A stretch of 64,000 bases of DNA from Bacillus sp. T33-2. GTDB taxonomy: Bacteria > Bacillota > Bacilli > Bacillales > Cytobacillaceae. Below the pieces are notes generated by a model. It was given only the letters and a program-made list of their open reading frames with translations. It made no database searches and was not told the DNA's origin. The translations under genes and the position numbers were made by a program. The stretch covers positions 1 to 64,000 of the forward strand of contig NZ_PGVB01000004.1 in NCBI RefSeq assembly GCF_002860205.1, read 5' to 3'. This document shows, in pieces, positions 24,614 to 33,698 of the stretch (the stretch's first letter is position 1; each line of letters starts with the position of its first letter).

Positions 24614-26650
24614 TTGAAGCAAAAAAGGCAGAAAAAAACGAAAATAAACAATCCAATCCGTTCGAGACTGAATGGTCTTTTTTTCATGGTCTTTGTTCTT
24701 TTTTCCATTCTGATTCTTCGCCTTGGCGTCATCCAAATAATTAAAGGGGAAACCTATGCGGCTCAAACTGAGAAGACGGATGTGACGCCCATTAGTAATT
24801 CCGTTCCGCGCGGAAAAATATATGACACGAATCAAAAGTTAGTAGTCTATAATATTCCGGAAAAGGCGATTATCTACACACCGCCGAAAAATCCACAGCC
24901 GGGCCAATTGCTTGAACTGGCAAAGAAGTTAGATACATTTCTTTTCATGAATGATAAAGAGATCGATAAAGTGACCGATCGGGATTTGAAAGATATCTGG
25001 CTGCTGGAAAATAATAATGGCGAGGATTTAATCACAAAAGAGGAGGGGAAATTATACAAACAAGAAAAACTGACCGACAAGGATTTATATCAATTAAAAT
25101 TGGAGCGCATTACAGAAAGCGATCTCCAGGTAATGGACAAAAACATGGCGGCCATCTACCGAAAACTATCGTCCGCCATCGCTTTAACCCCGACTGTAAT
25201 CAAAAATGAAAATGTAACAGACAGAGAATATGCGCAAGTCAATGAAAATCTGGAAAATCTGCCGGGTGTGGATGTCACGACCGACTGGAAGAGGGGCCGC
25301 ACCTACGGGGATACGTTTCGGAATATGCTTGGTAAAGTAACGAGTGCAGATGAAGGCTTACCGGCAGAAAAAGTAGATTCCTATACGGCGAAAGGGTACA
25401 AACTGAATGACCGTGTCGGGAAAAGTTATATTGAAGAGCTTTATGATGGCGTATTGCAAGGTCAAAAGGAAAAAGTAAAAACCGTGACAGATCAAAATGG
25501 AAATGTGCTGAGTACAGAGACTGTTTCGGAAGGGCAGAGCGGCAAAGATATTATCCTGACTATTAATATGGAATTCCAAGCCCAAGTGGAAAAAATCATA
25601 CAGGAAGAGTTAGTAAATGCGATACAAAAGCCGCATACAGATACACTTGACACTACCTTTGTCGTGGCAATGGAGCCCAAAACCGGCCGCATTCTGGCTA
25701 TGTCAGGAAAAGTCTATAACAGGAAGTCCAAGGAATTTACCGATTTTACACCGGGAACCTTCACTTATGCCTTTGAACAAGGGTCCGTTGTAAAAGGGGC
25801 CACCGTATTAACCGGATACCAAACGGGTGTTAGGGATTTCGGGGAAACTGAACTGGATGAAGTCATGCGATTTAAGGGCTCGGGAACCTTTTCCTCTTAC
25901 CAAGTCATGAACAGAATTAACGAATTAAAGGCATTGGAGCGTTCATCAAATGTTTATATGTGGAAAACCGCGATTGAAATCATGGGCGGCAAGTATATCC
26001 CAAATGGCACATTGAATATCGATCCGGAGAAAATTGAAACCATCCGCTATTATTTCAGCCAATTTGGTTTGGGGGTGCCGACCGGTATTGGGTTTGATAA
26101 TGAAACAGCCGGAATAAAAGGTACCAATACAAGCACCTACTTTCAAATTGCGATCGGACAATTAGATACATATACACCGATGCAGATTGCCCAGTATATC
26201 ACTACTATTGCCAATGGCGGCTACCGCATGAAGCCCCAATTGGTGAAGGAGATTCGCGAAACTAATAAGAATGGCAATGAACCGGGAAACTTGATCGATG
26301 AAATCGAACCTGTTGTGTTGAATCAGGTGGATATGAGTGGCGAGATGATGAAGCGGGTCCAACAAGGCTTTTGGCTGGTTACCCATGGTTCCCAAGGAAC
26401 AGCGAGAGGATATTTTAAAGACGAACCGTACAATGCGGCAGGTAAAACCGGGACTTCTGAATCCTATAAAAATGGGGTAAAGACATGGAATCTTTCCTTT
26501 GCAGGTTATGCCCCAGCCGTAGATCCCGAGATTGCCATTGCCGTTATTGTACCGAATGCCTACCGTGATGGTTATGCTCAGCCGCACAGTGCTGCTAATA
26601 TCATCAGCCAGCGAGTTTTTCGGGCATATTTTGACCTCAGAGGTGAATAG
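24614..26650 (+). CDS. PbpA/PbpH-type class B penicillin-binding protein
   Basis: A 678-residue transpeptidase. It has one membrane helix (about 22-45), then a dimerisation domain with the long insertion typical of Bacillus PbpA and PbpH, the redundant rod-shape PBPs (VTDRDLKDIWLLENNNGE). The catalytic domain has SVVK (EQGSVVKGATV), SSN (ERSSNVYMWK) and KTG (AAGKTGTSES). The start is TTG at 24614; no ATG fits the frame and the ribosome site (AAAGGG) is rather far. The BlaI operator upstream makes it a probable inducible paralogue of the housekeeping enzyme, replacing a drug-inhibited elongation PBP. Resistance itself cannot be read from the sequence. Confidence 0.9.
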   Translation: MKQKRQKKTKINNPIRSRLNGLFFMVFVLFSILILRLGVIQIIKGETYAAQTEKTDVTPISNSVPRGKIYDTNQKLVVYNIPEKAIIYTPPKNPQPGQLLELAKKLDTFLFMNDKEIDKVTDRDLKDIWLLENNNGEDLITKEEGKLYKQEKLTDKDLYQLKLERITESDLQVMDKNMAAIYRKLSSAIALTPTVIKNENVTDREYAQVNENLENLPGVDVTTDWKRGRTYGDTFRNMLGKVTSADEGLPAEKVDSYTAKGYKLNDRVGKSYIEELYDGVLQGQKEKVKTVTDQNGNVLSTETVSEGQSGKDIILTINMEFQAQVEKIIQEELVNAIQKPHTDTLDTTFVVAMEPKTGRILAMSGKVYNRKSKEFTDFTPGTFTYAFEQGSVVKGATVLTGYQTGVRDFGETELDEVMRFKGSGTFSSYQVMNRINELKALERSSNVYMWKTAIEIMGGKYIPNGTLNIDPEKIETIRYYFSQFGLGVPTGIGFDNETAGIKGTNTSTYFQIAIGQLDTYTPMQIAQYITTIANGGYRMKPQLVKEIRETNKNGNEPGNLIDEIEPVVLNQVDMSGEMMKRVQQGFWLVTHGSQGTARGYFKDEPYNAAGKTGTSESYKNGVKTWNLSFAGYAPAVDPEIAIAVIVPNAYRDGYAQPHSAANIISQRVFRAYFDLRGE

Positions 26651-26802
26651 TTTAAGCCAATCGGCTAAAAGGTGGAAAACCACATAGTTATAGTTTTAAG
26701 CCTGTATCTTAATGCGGTATTAGGATTAATCAAACGGTCGAACTTTCCATTGTTTAGTATAAATCATATTGATATAATAATTGCAACTTCCATTACTAAC
26801 AG

Positions 26803-26832
26803 AGCATTGGTCTTTTAAACCGATGCTTTTTT
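26803..26832 (+). terminator. Rho-independent terminator after second PBP gene
   Basis: AGCATTGGT and ACCGATGCT (one G-T pair) form a stem followed by six T residues. Confidence 0.7.
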
Positions 26833-26920
26833 GTACTTTTAATTAGCTATCTGTTTTTTGTGTTATATTTTTATAGTGGACAACGTATTTATAAGTAAGA
26901 TTGTGAATGAATGTACTTAA

Positions 26921-27105
26921 ACTACCATGAAAATTAACTTCTGTAATTCAGAGAAAAAAGGCAATACTGAAGAGGACGCAGCTCATTCGTTTTTTAAAAA
27001 GGGGAGAGCGCTAATTTCATTGATCTATGGTAATTAAGTGAAGTGTATTAAGAGGCTTTGGGTTCTTCTAGCATAACGGTGTATCCTAAACTTTCCAGTC
27101 GTCTC
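26921..27105 (-). mobile_element. Solo end fragment of the IS110-family element, right copy
   Basis: This stretch is a close, directly repeated copy of 19222-19403. It contains the last codons of the transposase on the minus strand (ESLGYTV, then LEEPKAS) and the non-coding end. Both copies are dead. The PBP-blaIR-PBP block lies exactly between them. Confidence 0.75.
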
Positions 27106-27195
27106 GGGGCAGGTTAGTGTAAAAAGGTAATTAGGTGTTAAGTAGAGAAAAAGTATAGATATACATAAAAAAATAAAATACATAAGGAGAAATGA

Positions 27196-27650
27196 ATGCC
27201 GCAAAATGGTATTGTCTTAGTAGTCAGTGTATCAATATATAGAAATGATGAAGTATTAATAATAAGAGAGAGTAAACCATCTGCAATTGATAGGTGGAAC
27301 TTTCCGAGTGGACGTATAGAATATGGTGAAGACATTCTTTATTCAGCTCGTAGGGAAGTAAAAGAGGAAACAGGCTTTGATGTAAAACTTAATGGCACAA
27401 CTGGTGTATATAATTTTATAAGTAGTACAAACATCAAGTTATTTTGTTTCATTTTACTGGTGAGGTTACAGGTGGTTCATTAAATCTCGTAGAAGAAGAA
27501 ATTTCAGACAGTAGGTGGATTAAGTTAAATGACCTTGTGAAATTTGATAACGAAGAATTACGGGAATCAAGTGTTTTAAAGCAAATCATAGATAACTTAT
27601 TAAAAGGGAAGTTACACTCAATTAATATGTATAACGAACAACTTATTTAA
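27196..27650 (+). pseudogene. Nudix hydrolase with frameshift
   Basis: The first frame (27196-27483) has a complete Nudix box, GRIEYGEDILYSARREVKEE followed by TG, so the family is certain; these enzymes hydrolyse nucleoside diphosphates linked to other groups. After STNIK the correct reading moves to the -1 frame (FHFTGEVTGGS to the stop at 27650). A single T lost from the TGTTTCAT stretch near 27445 would account for it, restoring a protein of about 150 residues. ATAAGGAG precedes ATG at 27196. The Nudix box is intact but the fold is cut, so the gene is probably inactive unless the lesion is a sequencing error. Confidence 0.8.
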
Positions 27651-27854
27651 ATAATTCTTATTAAGCTCTAACGGGTGCTTTATTGGTCACGGGTTCAGTC
27701 ATTTTTATAGCAATTCATAATCATTAACAATATGTAGGATCCGAGTGAAATGGAGTCAATTATTCCCGAATTAGCCAGAGACTTTCAGGGGTATTGTATA
27801 TACTGTGGTTGCAATTTTTATCACCGTGAATCTTAAAGAGAGGATAATACTCTA

Positions 27855-28001
27855 TTGAAAGCAAATTTGATTAGGTCACTCGTCTATGCTGGTATTTGCT
27901 TGTTGTTTAAAGAATTTGCCTCTATTCCAGGAACCTCAATGGTCTTGAGCATTTGGATTGCAACTTACATTTTTCACAAGAAATTTTTAGGTACTTGGTA
28001 A
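27855..28001 (+). CDS. Possible small membrane protein of 48 residues
   Basis: TTG at 27855 opens a frame that encodes a basic start and two short hydrophobic stretches (LVYAGICLLF and MVLSIWIATYIF). GAGAGGA lies about ten bases upstream, somewhat far. It resembles the many unnamed two-helix peptides of Bacillaceae. No family is recognised and it may be a chance frame. Confidence 0.3.
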   Translation: MKANLIRSLVYAGICLLFKEFASIPGTSMVLSIWIATYIFHKKFLGTW

Positions 28002-28129
28002 TTTAGAATAATGAACTAGAACTGCATAGTAATACTGGGAGATTAGTTCTAAACTAAATAAGAATAATTGATTACTAAGTCTGAAATATAAGAAATGGAA
28101 TACTGTTACTGAGAACTCCTCTTAGTGTC

Positions 28130-28646
28130 TTATTGAATGGATTCTAAAGCATCTTTCAAAGTATTTAATTTAGAGTTGGATTCATAAAAAATATCTATCG
28201 CAGTTACATAATCATCTAGTTCTGAATAGCTTACAAAGGATCCGCTAGCATCAGCAACAGCGCGAATAAATTCTTTATTTTCGTTATTGGTAGCAATAGA
28301 CCAATCGATCCCATCAGAATATATATTTAAACCTGAAGCGAGGAAAGATGAAGGAGTACTAGGAATTGCTGGAGTTGAATTACTAAGTCCAACAATCTTA
28401 CCCTCTGAGTATCCTTTTTATTACCTATTTCATAATCTTCATCATCTTCATCATAACCAAGTTCATGTCCTTCATCATACCCAATTTGATAACCCTCGTC
28501 ATGTATAAAAATGGTATAATAGGACCCCAATTATTTTTATTGCCAGGTGTCAAGGTAGTATCTGGACTATTTAGAGAATTCTCTCTAGTATAGATGATAT
28601 CCCATTTAGTATCTAGACGAAAGGTACGGTAAACACCACTACAAGA
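28130..28646 (-). pseudogene. Decayed gene for protein with Gly-Tyr-rich segment
   Basis: Three minus-strand frames join into one protein-like reading: 28646-28500 (LDTKWDIIYTRENSLNSPDT), a repeat-like part (DEGYQIGYDEGHELGYDEDD), then GYSEGKIVGLSNSTPAIPST and a helical end to TAA at 28130. The last shift falls in an AAAAA run near 28413. I do not recognise the family. The acidic Gly-Tyr repeat (EGYxxGYxEGxxLGY) is its one striking feature. It has at least two lesions and no clear start. Confidence 0.5.
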
Positions 28647-28703
28647 TTATCTGTACTCAACACTCAAACCACGTGGTGTGTGTGGCAAAAATCATGTTAA
28701 ATT

Positions 28704-28732
28704 GATAAACAAAGAGCCTAATCCCGGCTCTT
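28704..28732 (-). terminator. Terminator overlapping the end of ycgQ remnant
   Basis: Minus strand: AGAGCC and GGCTCT form a stem around the TAG stop at 28718, followed by TTGTTT. The stem also has TTTT on the plus side, so it may act both ways. Confidence 0.6.
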
Positions 28733-29499
28733 TTCATTATCTTTAATTCCTTCCTTCATTTCTTCCCATTTTGACACTTTTATTACCGGAAGGGGGTTCC
28801 CCATATAGGATCCACTTTCGATAATACCTTCAATCTTGATCCATTTGTCTTTTTCAATTTTTGCAGCGTCTGGAAACTCTGATAGAAACCCGATAAGGCC
28901 GGCATCTGCTATACAATGAGTGACCAGAAATCTTGAGACAACTAGCTGATTTTCTGTGAAGCCATCTTCTTTATAAACGAAGCCGTACAGGTTTACTTTT
29001 CTTCCTTGAACTTATCAGTGTTTGAACTGATTTCCTGATAGTAACTAGAATAGATACTGTCATTAAAGACGATCGTGGAGTCTTCCTCTAATTCTTTCAT
29101 TATCTTGTTATATTCTTCTTCGGTTTGTTCATTTTCGTATCCAGTGACGGTTGCGGTGTCTTCTGGTACGGCAGAGTCTTGATCAGCTTGGAGGTCTGAT
29201 TCTTCTACTCCTAGTTTTTCCTCACTGTCTGAAGGGCTTGGCTTAGTTTCTCCACCGCGTTTACTTGAACCCGCAATCGACAGCATGGCGCCTTTTTTAT
29301 CTGCAATGGATGAGTCCAACACCTTTGCAGGAAGCATAAAGCCGGTTAGTAATGGCAGGATGATGATGGAGTACGACAGCAGTTTTTTTACTGTAAAAGG
29401 GGTGGTGCCATGGTCGTGATTATGCTCAAGTGAACAGCAATCCTCATCGTGGCTGCATGTGTCTTCATGGTGAGAACTTCGAAGTCGAAAGAATAATAG
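28718..29499 (-). pseudogene. ycgQ: YcgQ-family (TIGR03943) membrane protein, truncated and frameshifted
   Basis: The C-terminal half is recognisable: a His-rich linker (LEHNHDHG), a membrane helix (LLSYSIIILPLLTGF), a variable linker and the conserved end GFVYKEDGF, then FLVTHCIADA and WIKIEGII. The reading shifts by one base after KFKEEK near 28998; one lost A explains it. The N-terminal membrane helices are missing: the frame is blocked by TAA at 29500, directly beside the TauE-like gene. YcgQ normally pairs with the permease YcgR, which is absent here. It is surely inactive if the sequence is right. Confidence 0.7.
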
Positions 29500-29511
29500 T
29501 TAAATATCTAT

Positions 29512-30348
29512 TTAGTTAAAATACATCCTAAAGCCAATCCCTACTAATAATACAGAGAGCATTTGAATAATCACTTTTCCCGGTATTTTCTGAGAGAGGA
29601 ACACACCGATTTGGGAACCAATAATGACCCCGGCGCCCCCCCATAGAACAGTTATCCAATCTACGCTGCTATAGATAATTTGTGAAACGACTCCCACTGA
29701 AGAATAAAGGGTAAGCGAGAAAATTGATGTTGCCGTAGCGTGGTGTGTGGATACTTTAAAAATATAAATTAGAATCGGAACAAGCAGCCATCCCCCGCCA
29801 ATACCCAGATAACTAGATAGTACGCCCATTAAGGCCCCGATTGGAAGCAGCCATTTTGCAGCGAGACGTGGAGTCCCGCTAATTTCTGTCGATCCTTCTG
29901 GCTCATCCAGCCTAAAACTATCTTCATGGCCATCTTCTCTACAAACGTTAAAAGCTTTTTTCTTTCTAAAAAGAGTGAACGGTGAATTGCTTGCAAACAA
30001 GAAAATACCAAGAGCAACTAACAGAGTGGCAAAAACTACATAAAAGTAACTGGATGAATAAATATGAAGAAGCCAAACCCCAAGCAAAGAGCCAGGAATT
30101 GCCCCTAAACTTAAGATGATCCCCGTTCGATAGTGTATCCTGTTTTGTTTTGCATATCCTATTACTCCTGATAAAGAATTGATTAAAACTATGACTATAC
30201 CTGAACCGGCTGCTAGAGCAGGGTCCATATGGAAAATAAGGAGAAGAGCTGGAACAAATATAAATCCCCCTCCGGCTCCGACAATAGTACCATAACCTCC
30301 TGCTACCAATCCGACTGCAAGCAGCAGCAAGCCTGTTGTAATTTCCAC
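29512..30348 (-). CDS. TauE/SafE-family anion exporter
   Basis: A 278-residue permease with two repeats of about four membrane helices. Each repeat begins with the family glycine motif (GYGTIVGAGGGFIFVPALL and SYLGIGGGWLLVPIL). The family exports sulfite, sulfoacetate and related organic anions. I start at GTG 30348, eight bases after AAAGAGG; the frame reaches back to 30543, but that extension lacks a ribosome site and reads unlike a protein. A cytoplasmic insert between the repeats (SFRLDEPEGSTEI) is longer than usual. A sulfatase lies 4 kb away, but a link to sulfite or sulfate export is only a possibility. Confidence 0.85.
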   Translation of the reverse strand: MEITTGLLLLAVGLVAGGYGTIVGAGGGFIFVPALLLIFHMDPALAAGSGIVIVLINSLSGVIGYAKQNRIHYRTGIILSLGAIPGSLLGVWLLHIYSSSYFYVVFATLLVALGIFLFASNSPFTLFRKKKAFNVCREDGHEDSFRLDEPEGSTEISGTPRLAAKWLLPIGALMGVLSSYLGIGGGWLLVPILIYIFKVSTHHATATSIFSLTLYSSVGVVSQIIYSSVDWITVLWGGAGVIIGSQIGVFLSQKIPGKVIIQMLSVLLVGIGFRMYFN

Positions 30349-30667
30349 GTTTATGACCTCTTTCATTGATAATGCTAAGCTATCAAATTTTAGCTTGGAT
30401 GTATATTTGAATAGTTTTATAGGATATGTTTGGCTTCGAATGTCGCTGTTTTTTGACAATACACCATACTGTTCCCAAGGAAAGGGTGCAAGAAATTCCC
30501 TAAAGTCCTTACGCATGGGAAAGGTGATCCAGACTGCATTCAAGGGGCCGCATATTATTAATTATGGACAATTTTGATTGAATTTGCGACTGATATTCAA
30601 AGTTGGAACTTAAAAAATTCCCCCCATTTGAAGTACGTCTTCGTAGATTACGAGCATATGTATTGAT

Positions 30668-31438
30668 TTAAATGGAAACTGTTAAAATTACCGGGTAATG
30701 ATCGGATGGAAAGCCACCATATACCTTGCTTCTATCAACTGTGATATTAAGTAATTGGACCTCTTTCGAAGAAAAGATATAATCAATCGGTTCCCCGGAT
30801 GTTCCGCCTGAAAAGCTATGAAAAGTTAACCCAACTTCTCCTTGCAAAATGCTATAAGCATTAACCAGGATATCTTTACTCTGCAAAAACTTAATCACAT
30901 TATTGTCAGGGTTTGCATTGAAATCGCCTGCTAAAAAAGCTGGGATTGTTTTTGCGTCAAGGGAGCACATGAAATCCCAAATCAACCGGATTCCTTTTTC
31001 TCGAGCTTCCTGGCTCACATGATCCAGATGAGTATTGTAGAAGAAAAACTCCTTCCCGGGAAACTTTACGAATTGGAAATGTCCCCATGTACATATGCGT
31101 GGAAAATCTGTTCCCCAGCTTTTACTGCCAGCTACTTCTGGCTTTTCAGATAACCAAAATTGTCCTTGATCACTGACCGACAAAATATCTTGATGATACA
31201 AGATTGCTGAGAATTCTCCTTTTTCCCCGCCATCACGGCCTTGGCCAATCCATTTATAGGCAGGCAGACGATCGGCGATGTCAGTCAACATGTAAGAAAG
31301 CCCTTCTTGTATTCCGATGATAACAGGGTTATGTTTAGCAATCATTGCGGCAACTTTGTCAGCACGATATTTCCAGATATTTCCATTGTCGCTTGGAATA
31401 TCCACACGCAGATTAAAAGTCATGATTGAATAGTCCAT
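30668..31438 (-). CDS. Endonuclease/exonuclease/phosphatase-family protein
   Basis: A 256-residue cytoplasmic protein of the EEP fold. It has the N-terminal TFNLRVD, the metal-binding Glu in IGIQEGL, a His in YNTHLDHVS, the Asp/Asn pair in AGDFNANPDN and the final Asp-His in FPSDHYPVI, so the catalytic set is complete. Family members cleave phosphodiesters or phosphomonoesters in nucleic acids, inositol phosphates or lipids. Small stand-alone forms beside sugar genes in Firmicutes are often of unknown substrate. CAAGGAG precedes ATG. It is divergent from the sulfatase maturase gene. Confidence 0.88.
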   Translation of the reverse strand: MDYSIMTFNLRVDIPSDNGNIWKYRADKVAAMIAKHNPVIIGIQEGLSYMLTDIADRLPAYKWIGQGRDGGEKGEFSAILYHQDILSVSDQGQFWLSEKPEVAGSKSWGTDFPRICTWGHFQFVKFPGKEFFFYNTHLDHVSQEAREKGIRLIWDFMCSLDAKTIPAFLAGDFNANPDNNVIKFLQSKDILVNAYSILQGEVGLTFHSFSGGTSGEPIDYIFSSKEVQLLNITVDRSKVYGGFPSDHYPVILTVSI

Positions 31439-31609
31439 ATTTTCTCCTTGTTTTCGTAGTTTTTAAATCTATAGATTCAGTCCGACTTTGCCAAATAAAT
31501 CAATTAAAAATCCTCGTTATAATGTTACAATAGAAAAATAGTTCTTGAAAATACAAATTTTCCAAATTAAGCGATGGAAATACAGCGTGGCCCAAAAGGG
31601 GGAATACAG

Positions 31610-32881
31610 ATGTCAGCAGGATGCCTGACAGCCGATTATGGGAATATCGGCGTAATGTGGAAAACAGTATCAGAAGCATGTAATTTGGCGTGTGATTACT
31701 GCTATTACAGCCGTTGTGGAGGGAAACCTGGCAAGATTGTCCGAATCGATGATGCTGTCCTTGAAAAATTCGTAAAAGAATATATGGCTCTATCGAACGG
31801 AGTAGCCAAATTTGCCTGGCAAGGGGGGGAACCATTGCTCGCAGGCCTGGACTTTTTTGAAAAGGTTGTCGAGCTTCAAGCGAAATATGCACCTCCCAAT
31901 ACGATGATCAGTAACTCGTTACAGACAAACGGCACCTTGATCAATGATGAATGGGCCCGATTTTTAAAACAGTATAATTTTTTGGTTGGAGTAAGCCTTG
32001 ATGGGCCAAAGGAAATAAATGACGCGAGACGTGTGACGGGCTCAGGTGCAGGCAGCTATGACAGTGTCATGCGGGGGATTGGCCACCTGCGCAAACATAA
32101 TGTTGATTTTAATATCCTAACAGTCATACATGAAGGCAATGTAACAAAAGCAAGGGAATTAATGGAATTTTATAAACGAGAAAAGTTTACATTTGTGCAG
32201 TTTATCCCAGGCATGGATTTTCGGGCACAGGAAACGGACGCAAAAGGTGAATATTTAATTACGCCAGCTGAATATGGATCGTTCCTATGCGAGGCCTTTG
32301 ATGTCTGGTATAACGATGGCGATCCGGTTACATCTGTCCGCTTTTTCGATAATATGCTGAATGTTTATGTTCACCGTGAAGCTGAACTGTGCATTCACCG
32401 TAGGTCATGTCCAAAAACATTAATCCTTGAACAAAATGGTGATGCCTATCCGTGTGACTTTTTCATCAATGACCAATTTAAGCTTGGCAATGTAGCGATT
32501 GACAGTTTGGCAGATATTTTAAGCAGCCCTGTTTATAATGAGTTCCTCCAGCTTAAACCAAACCTGCCAAAACAATGTGTAAGCTGCGAATATATCAATC
32601 TTTGCCACGGGGGATGCCCGCGGAATCGGACATGGAGTTTTGGTGAAGATGAAACACTTGTGGATGTGGACTATTTCTGCCAAAGCTACAAACAAATCTA
32701 TTCCTACGCCCATGAGAGAATGGATATTGTTGCGCAAAACGTAAAAAGGCGCTGGCTGCAGGAGTATATCGATACAGGTTTAAAACTGCCGGACCGAAAC
32801 GATGCATGTTTGTGCGGCAGCGGAAAAAAATTCAAAAAGTGCTGTGAGCCGCTCCAAGCGGTCGGCAAATCAAACAAATAA
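31610..32881 (+). CDS. Anaerobic sulfatase-maturating enzyme (radical SAM) with SEC-C tail
   Basis: This radical SAM enzyme converts the active-site Cys or Ser of a sulfatase to formylglycine. The first cluster motif is CNLACDYC (C24, C28, C31). The SPASM region near residues 255-355 carries the further Cys ligands (LCIHRRSCPKT, YPCDFF, CVSCEYINLCHGGC). A SEC-C zinc motif ends the protein (CLCGSGKKFKKCC). ATG 31610 follows AGGGGG; an in-frame ATG at 31574 lacks one. The sulfatase at 33699-35156 has the required CAPSR motif and is the likely client. A terminator follows the gene. Confidence 0.9.
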   Translation: MSAGCLTADYGNIGVMWKTVSEACNLACDYCYYSRCGGKPGKIVRIDDAVLEKFVKEYMALSNGVAKFAWQGGEPLLAGLDFFEKVVELQAKYAPPNTMISNSLQTNGTLINDEWARFLKQYNFLVGVSLDGPKEINDARRVTGSGAGSYDSVMRGIGHLRKHNVDFNILTVIHEGNVTKARELMEFYKREKFTFVQFIPGMDFRAQETDAKGEYLITPAEYGSFLCEAFDVWYNDGDPVTSVRFFDNMLNVYVHREAELCIHRRSCPKTLILEQNGDAYPCDFFINDQFKLGNVAIDSLADILSSPVYNEFLQLKPNLPKQCVSCEYINLCHGGCPRNRTWSFGEDETLVDVDYFCQSYKQIYSYAHERMDIVAQNVKRRWLQEYIDTGLKLPDRNDACLCGSGKKFKKCCEPLQAVGKSNK

Positions 32882-32905
32882 AAAGCATCGATCCGATGCT
32901 TTTTA
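32880..32905 (+). terminator. Rho-independent terminator after sulfatase maturase gene
   Basis: AAAAGCATCG and CGATGCTTTT pair perfectly over ten bases around a three-base loop and overlap the stop codon region. Confidence 0.8.
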
Positions 32906-33160
32906 TTTGTTTATGCCATGATAACATAATAGCCTTCTCCTCCTTGCTATAAATCAACATCACTAGCATTGATTGCAATCAAAGAGGTTTTGTTATTTAA
33001 ATTATAGGTAAAATTGTAAGTTCTTAATTTCATTTTAATGCACGTAATTGAGGTGAAATTCATTAATACTCTTGTTTAACTTAACAGCCTTGTAACGAGG
33101 AGTTCGTAAATCTTGTACAATATAGTAGAATGGCTGTGTTACTCAACAGTTTCTTAGGAA

Positions 33161-33652
33161 TCAGTTTTCACTTTTAACCCTCATGATCATTTCAAGTTCT
33201 TTTTTTGTATTAGGATGCAATACAATCTTGTCCGTAAGGTCTAACGATGATATTTTCACTTTCCTTCCCCATTTCCTGGAAAATGAACGCCAATCACAGA
33301 CCATTTCAATGAGATACTTTCTAGGCATGGGTAATGCTTGTTTATTATTCGAATCAATAACCCAATACTCCCAATGATGCTTATTTTTATGCTGATGGTG
33401 AAGCCAAGCATATTTCCATTTAAGTTCATCAACAGCACTTTTTTCTCCATTGAAAAAGAACTTCTTAGCATATGGAAAAAATTCTTTTGGTGAAAACTTC
33501 GATAAATCATGGGTAATCCCTTGAAAATATAAGCCTACTTTCCAGCATTCAACTAAAACATTTAATTTATGTTCAAGAATATATAGTAAATTCCTCCAAC
33601 AGGCCTTAAACATCCAAACACATTTCTCCTCATCCAGTGACTCATTATCCAT
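33161..33652 (-). CDS. DUF5662-family protein
   Basis: A 163-residue cytoplasmic protein. The pattern HDLSKFSPKEFFPYAKKFF followed by WLHHQHKNKHHWEYW matches my memory of DUF5662, with clustered His and Asp residues that could bind metal (an HD-like arrangement). There is no known activity. It lies just downstream of the sulfatase gene on the same strand, with 46 bases between them, so it may share its transcript. The first residues are acidic and no ribosome site stands out, leaving the start uncertain. Confidence 0.65.
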   Translation of the reverse strand: MDNESLDEEKCVWMFKACWRNLLYILEHKLNVLVECWKVGLYFQGITHDLSKFSPKEFFPYAKKFFFNGEKSAVDELKWKYAWLHHQHKNKHHWEYWVIDSNNKQALPMPRKYLIEMVCDWRSFSRKWGRKVKISSLDLTDKIVLHPNTKKELEMIMRVKSEN

Positions 33653-33698
33653 AGTATTTGCTAAACGGGCGCTTACGCCTTTTTTCGAAAATTATTAT

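Noticed and set aside
27435-27450. Programmed frameshift in the Nudix gene
   Set aside because: No slippery heptamer or stimulatory structure is visible and neighbouring genes have similar lesions; a one-base loss is simpler.
30349-30543. N-terminal extension of the TauE/SafE permease
   Set aside because: The extension is not membrane-like, lacks a ribosome site, and GTG at 30348 has a good one.
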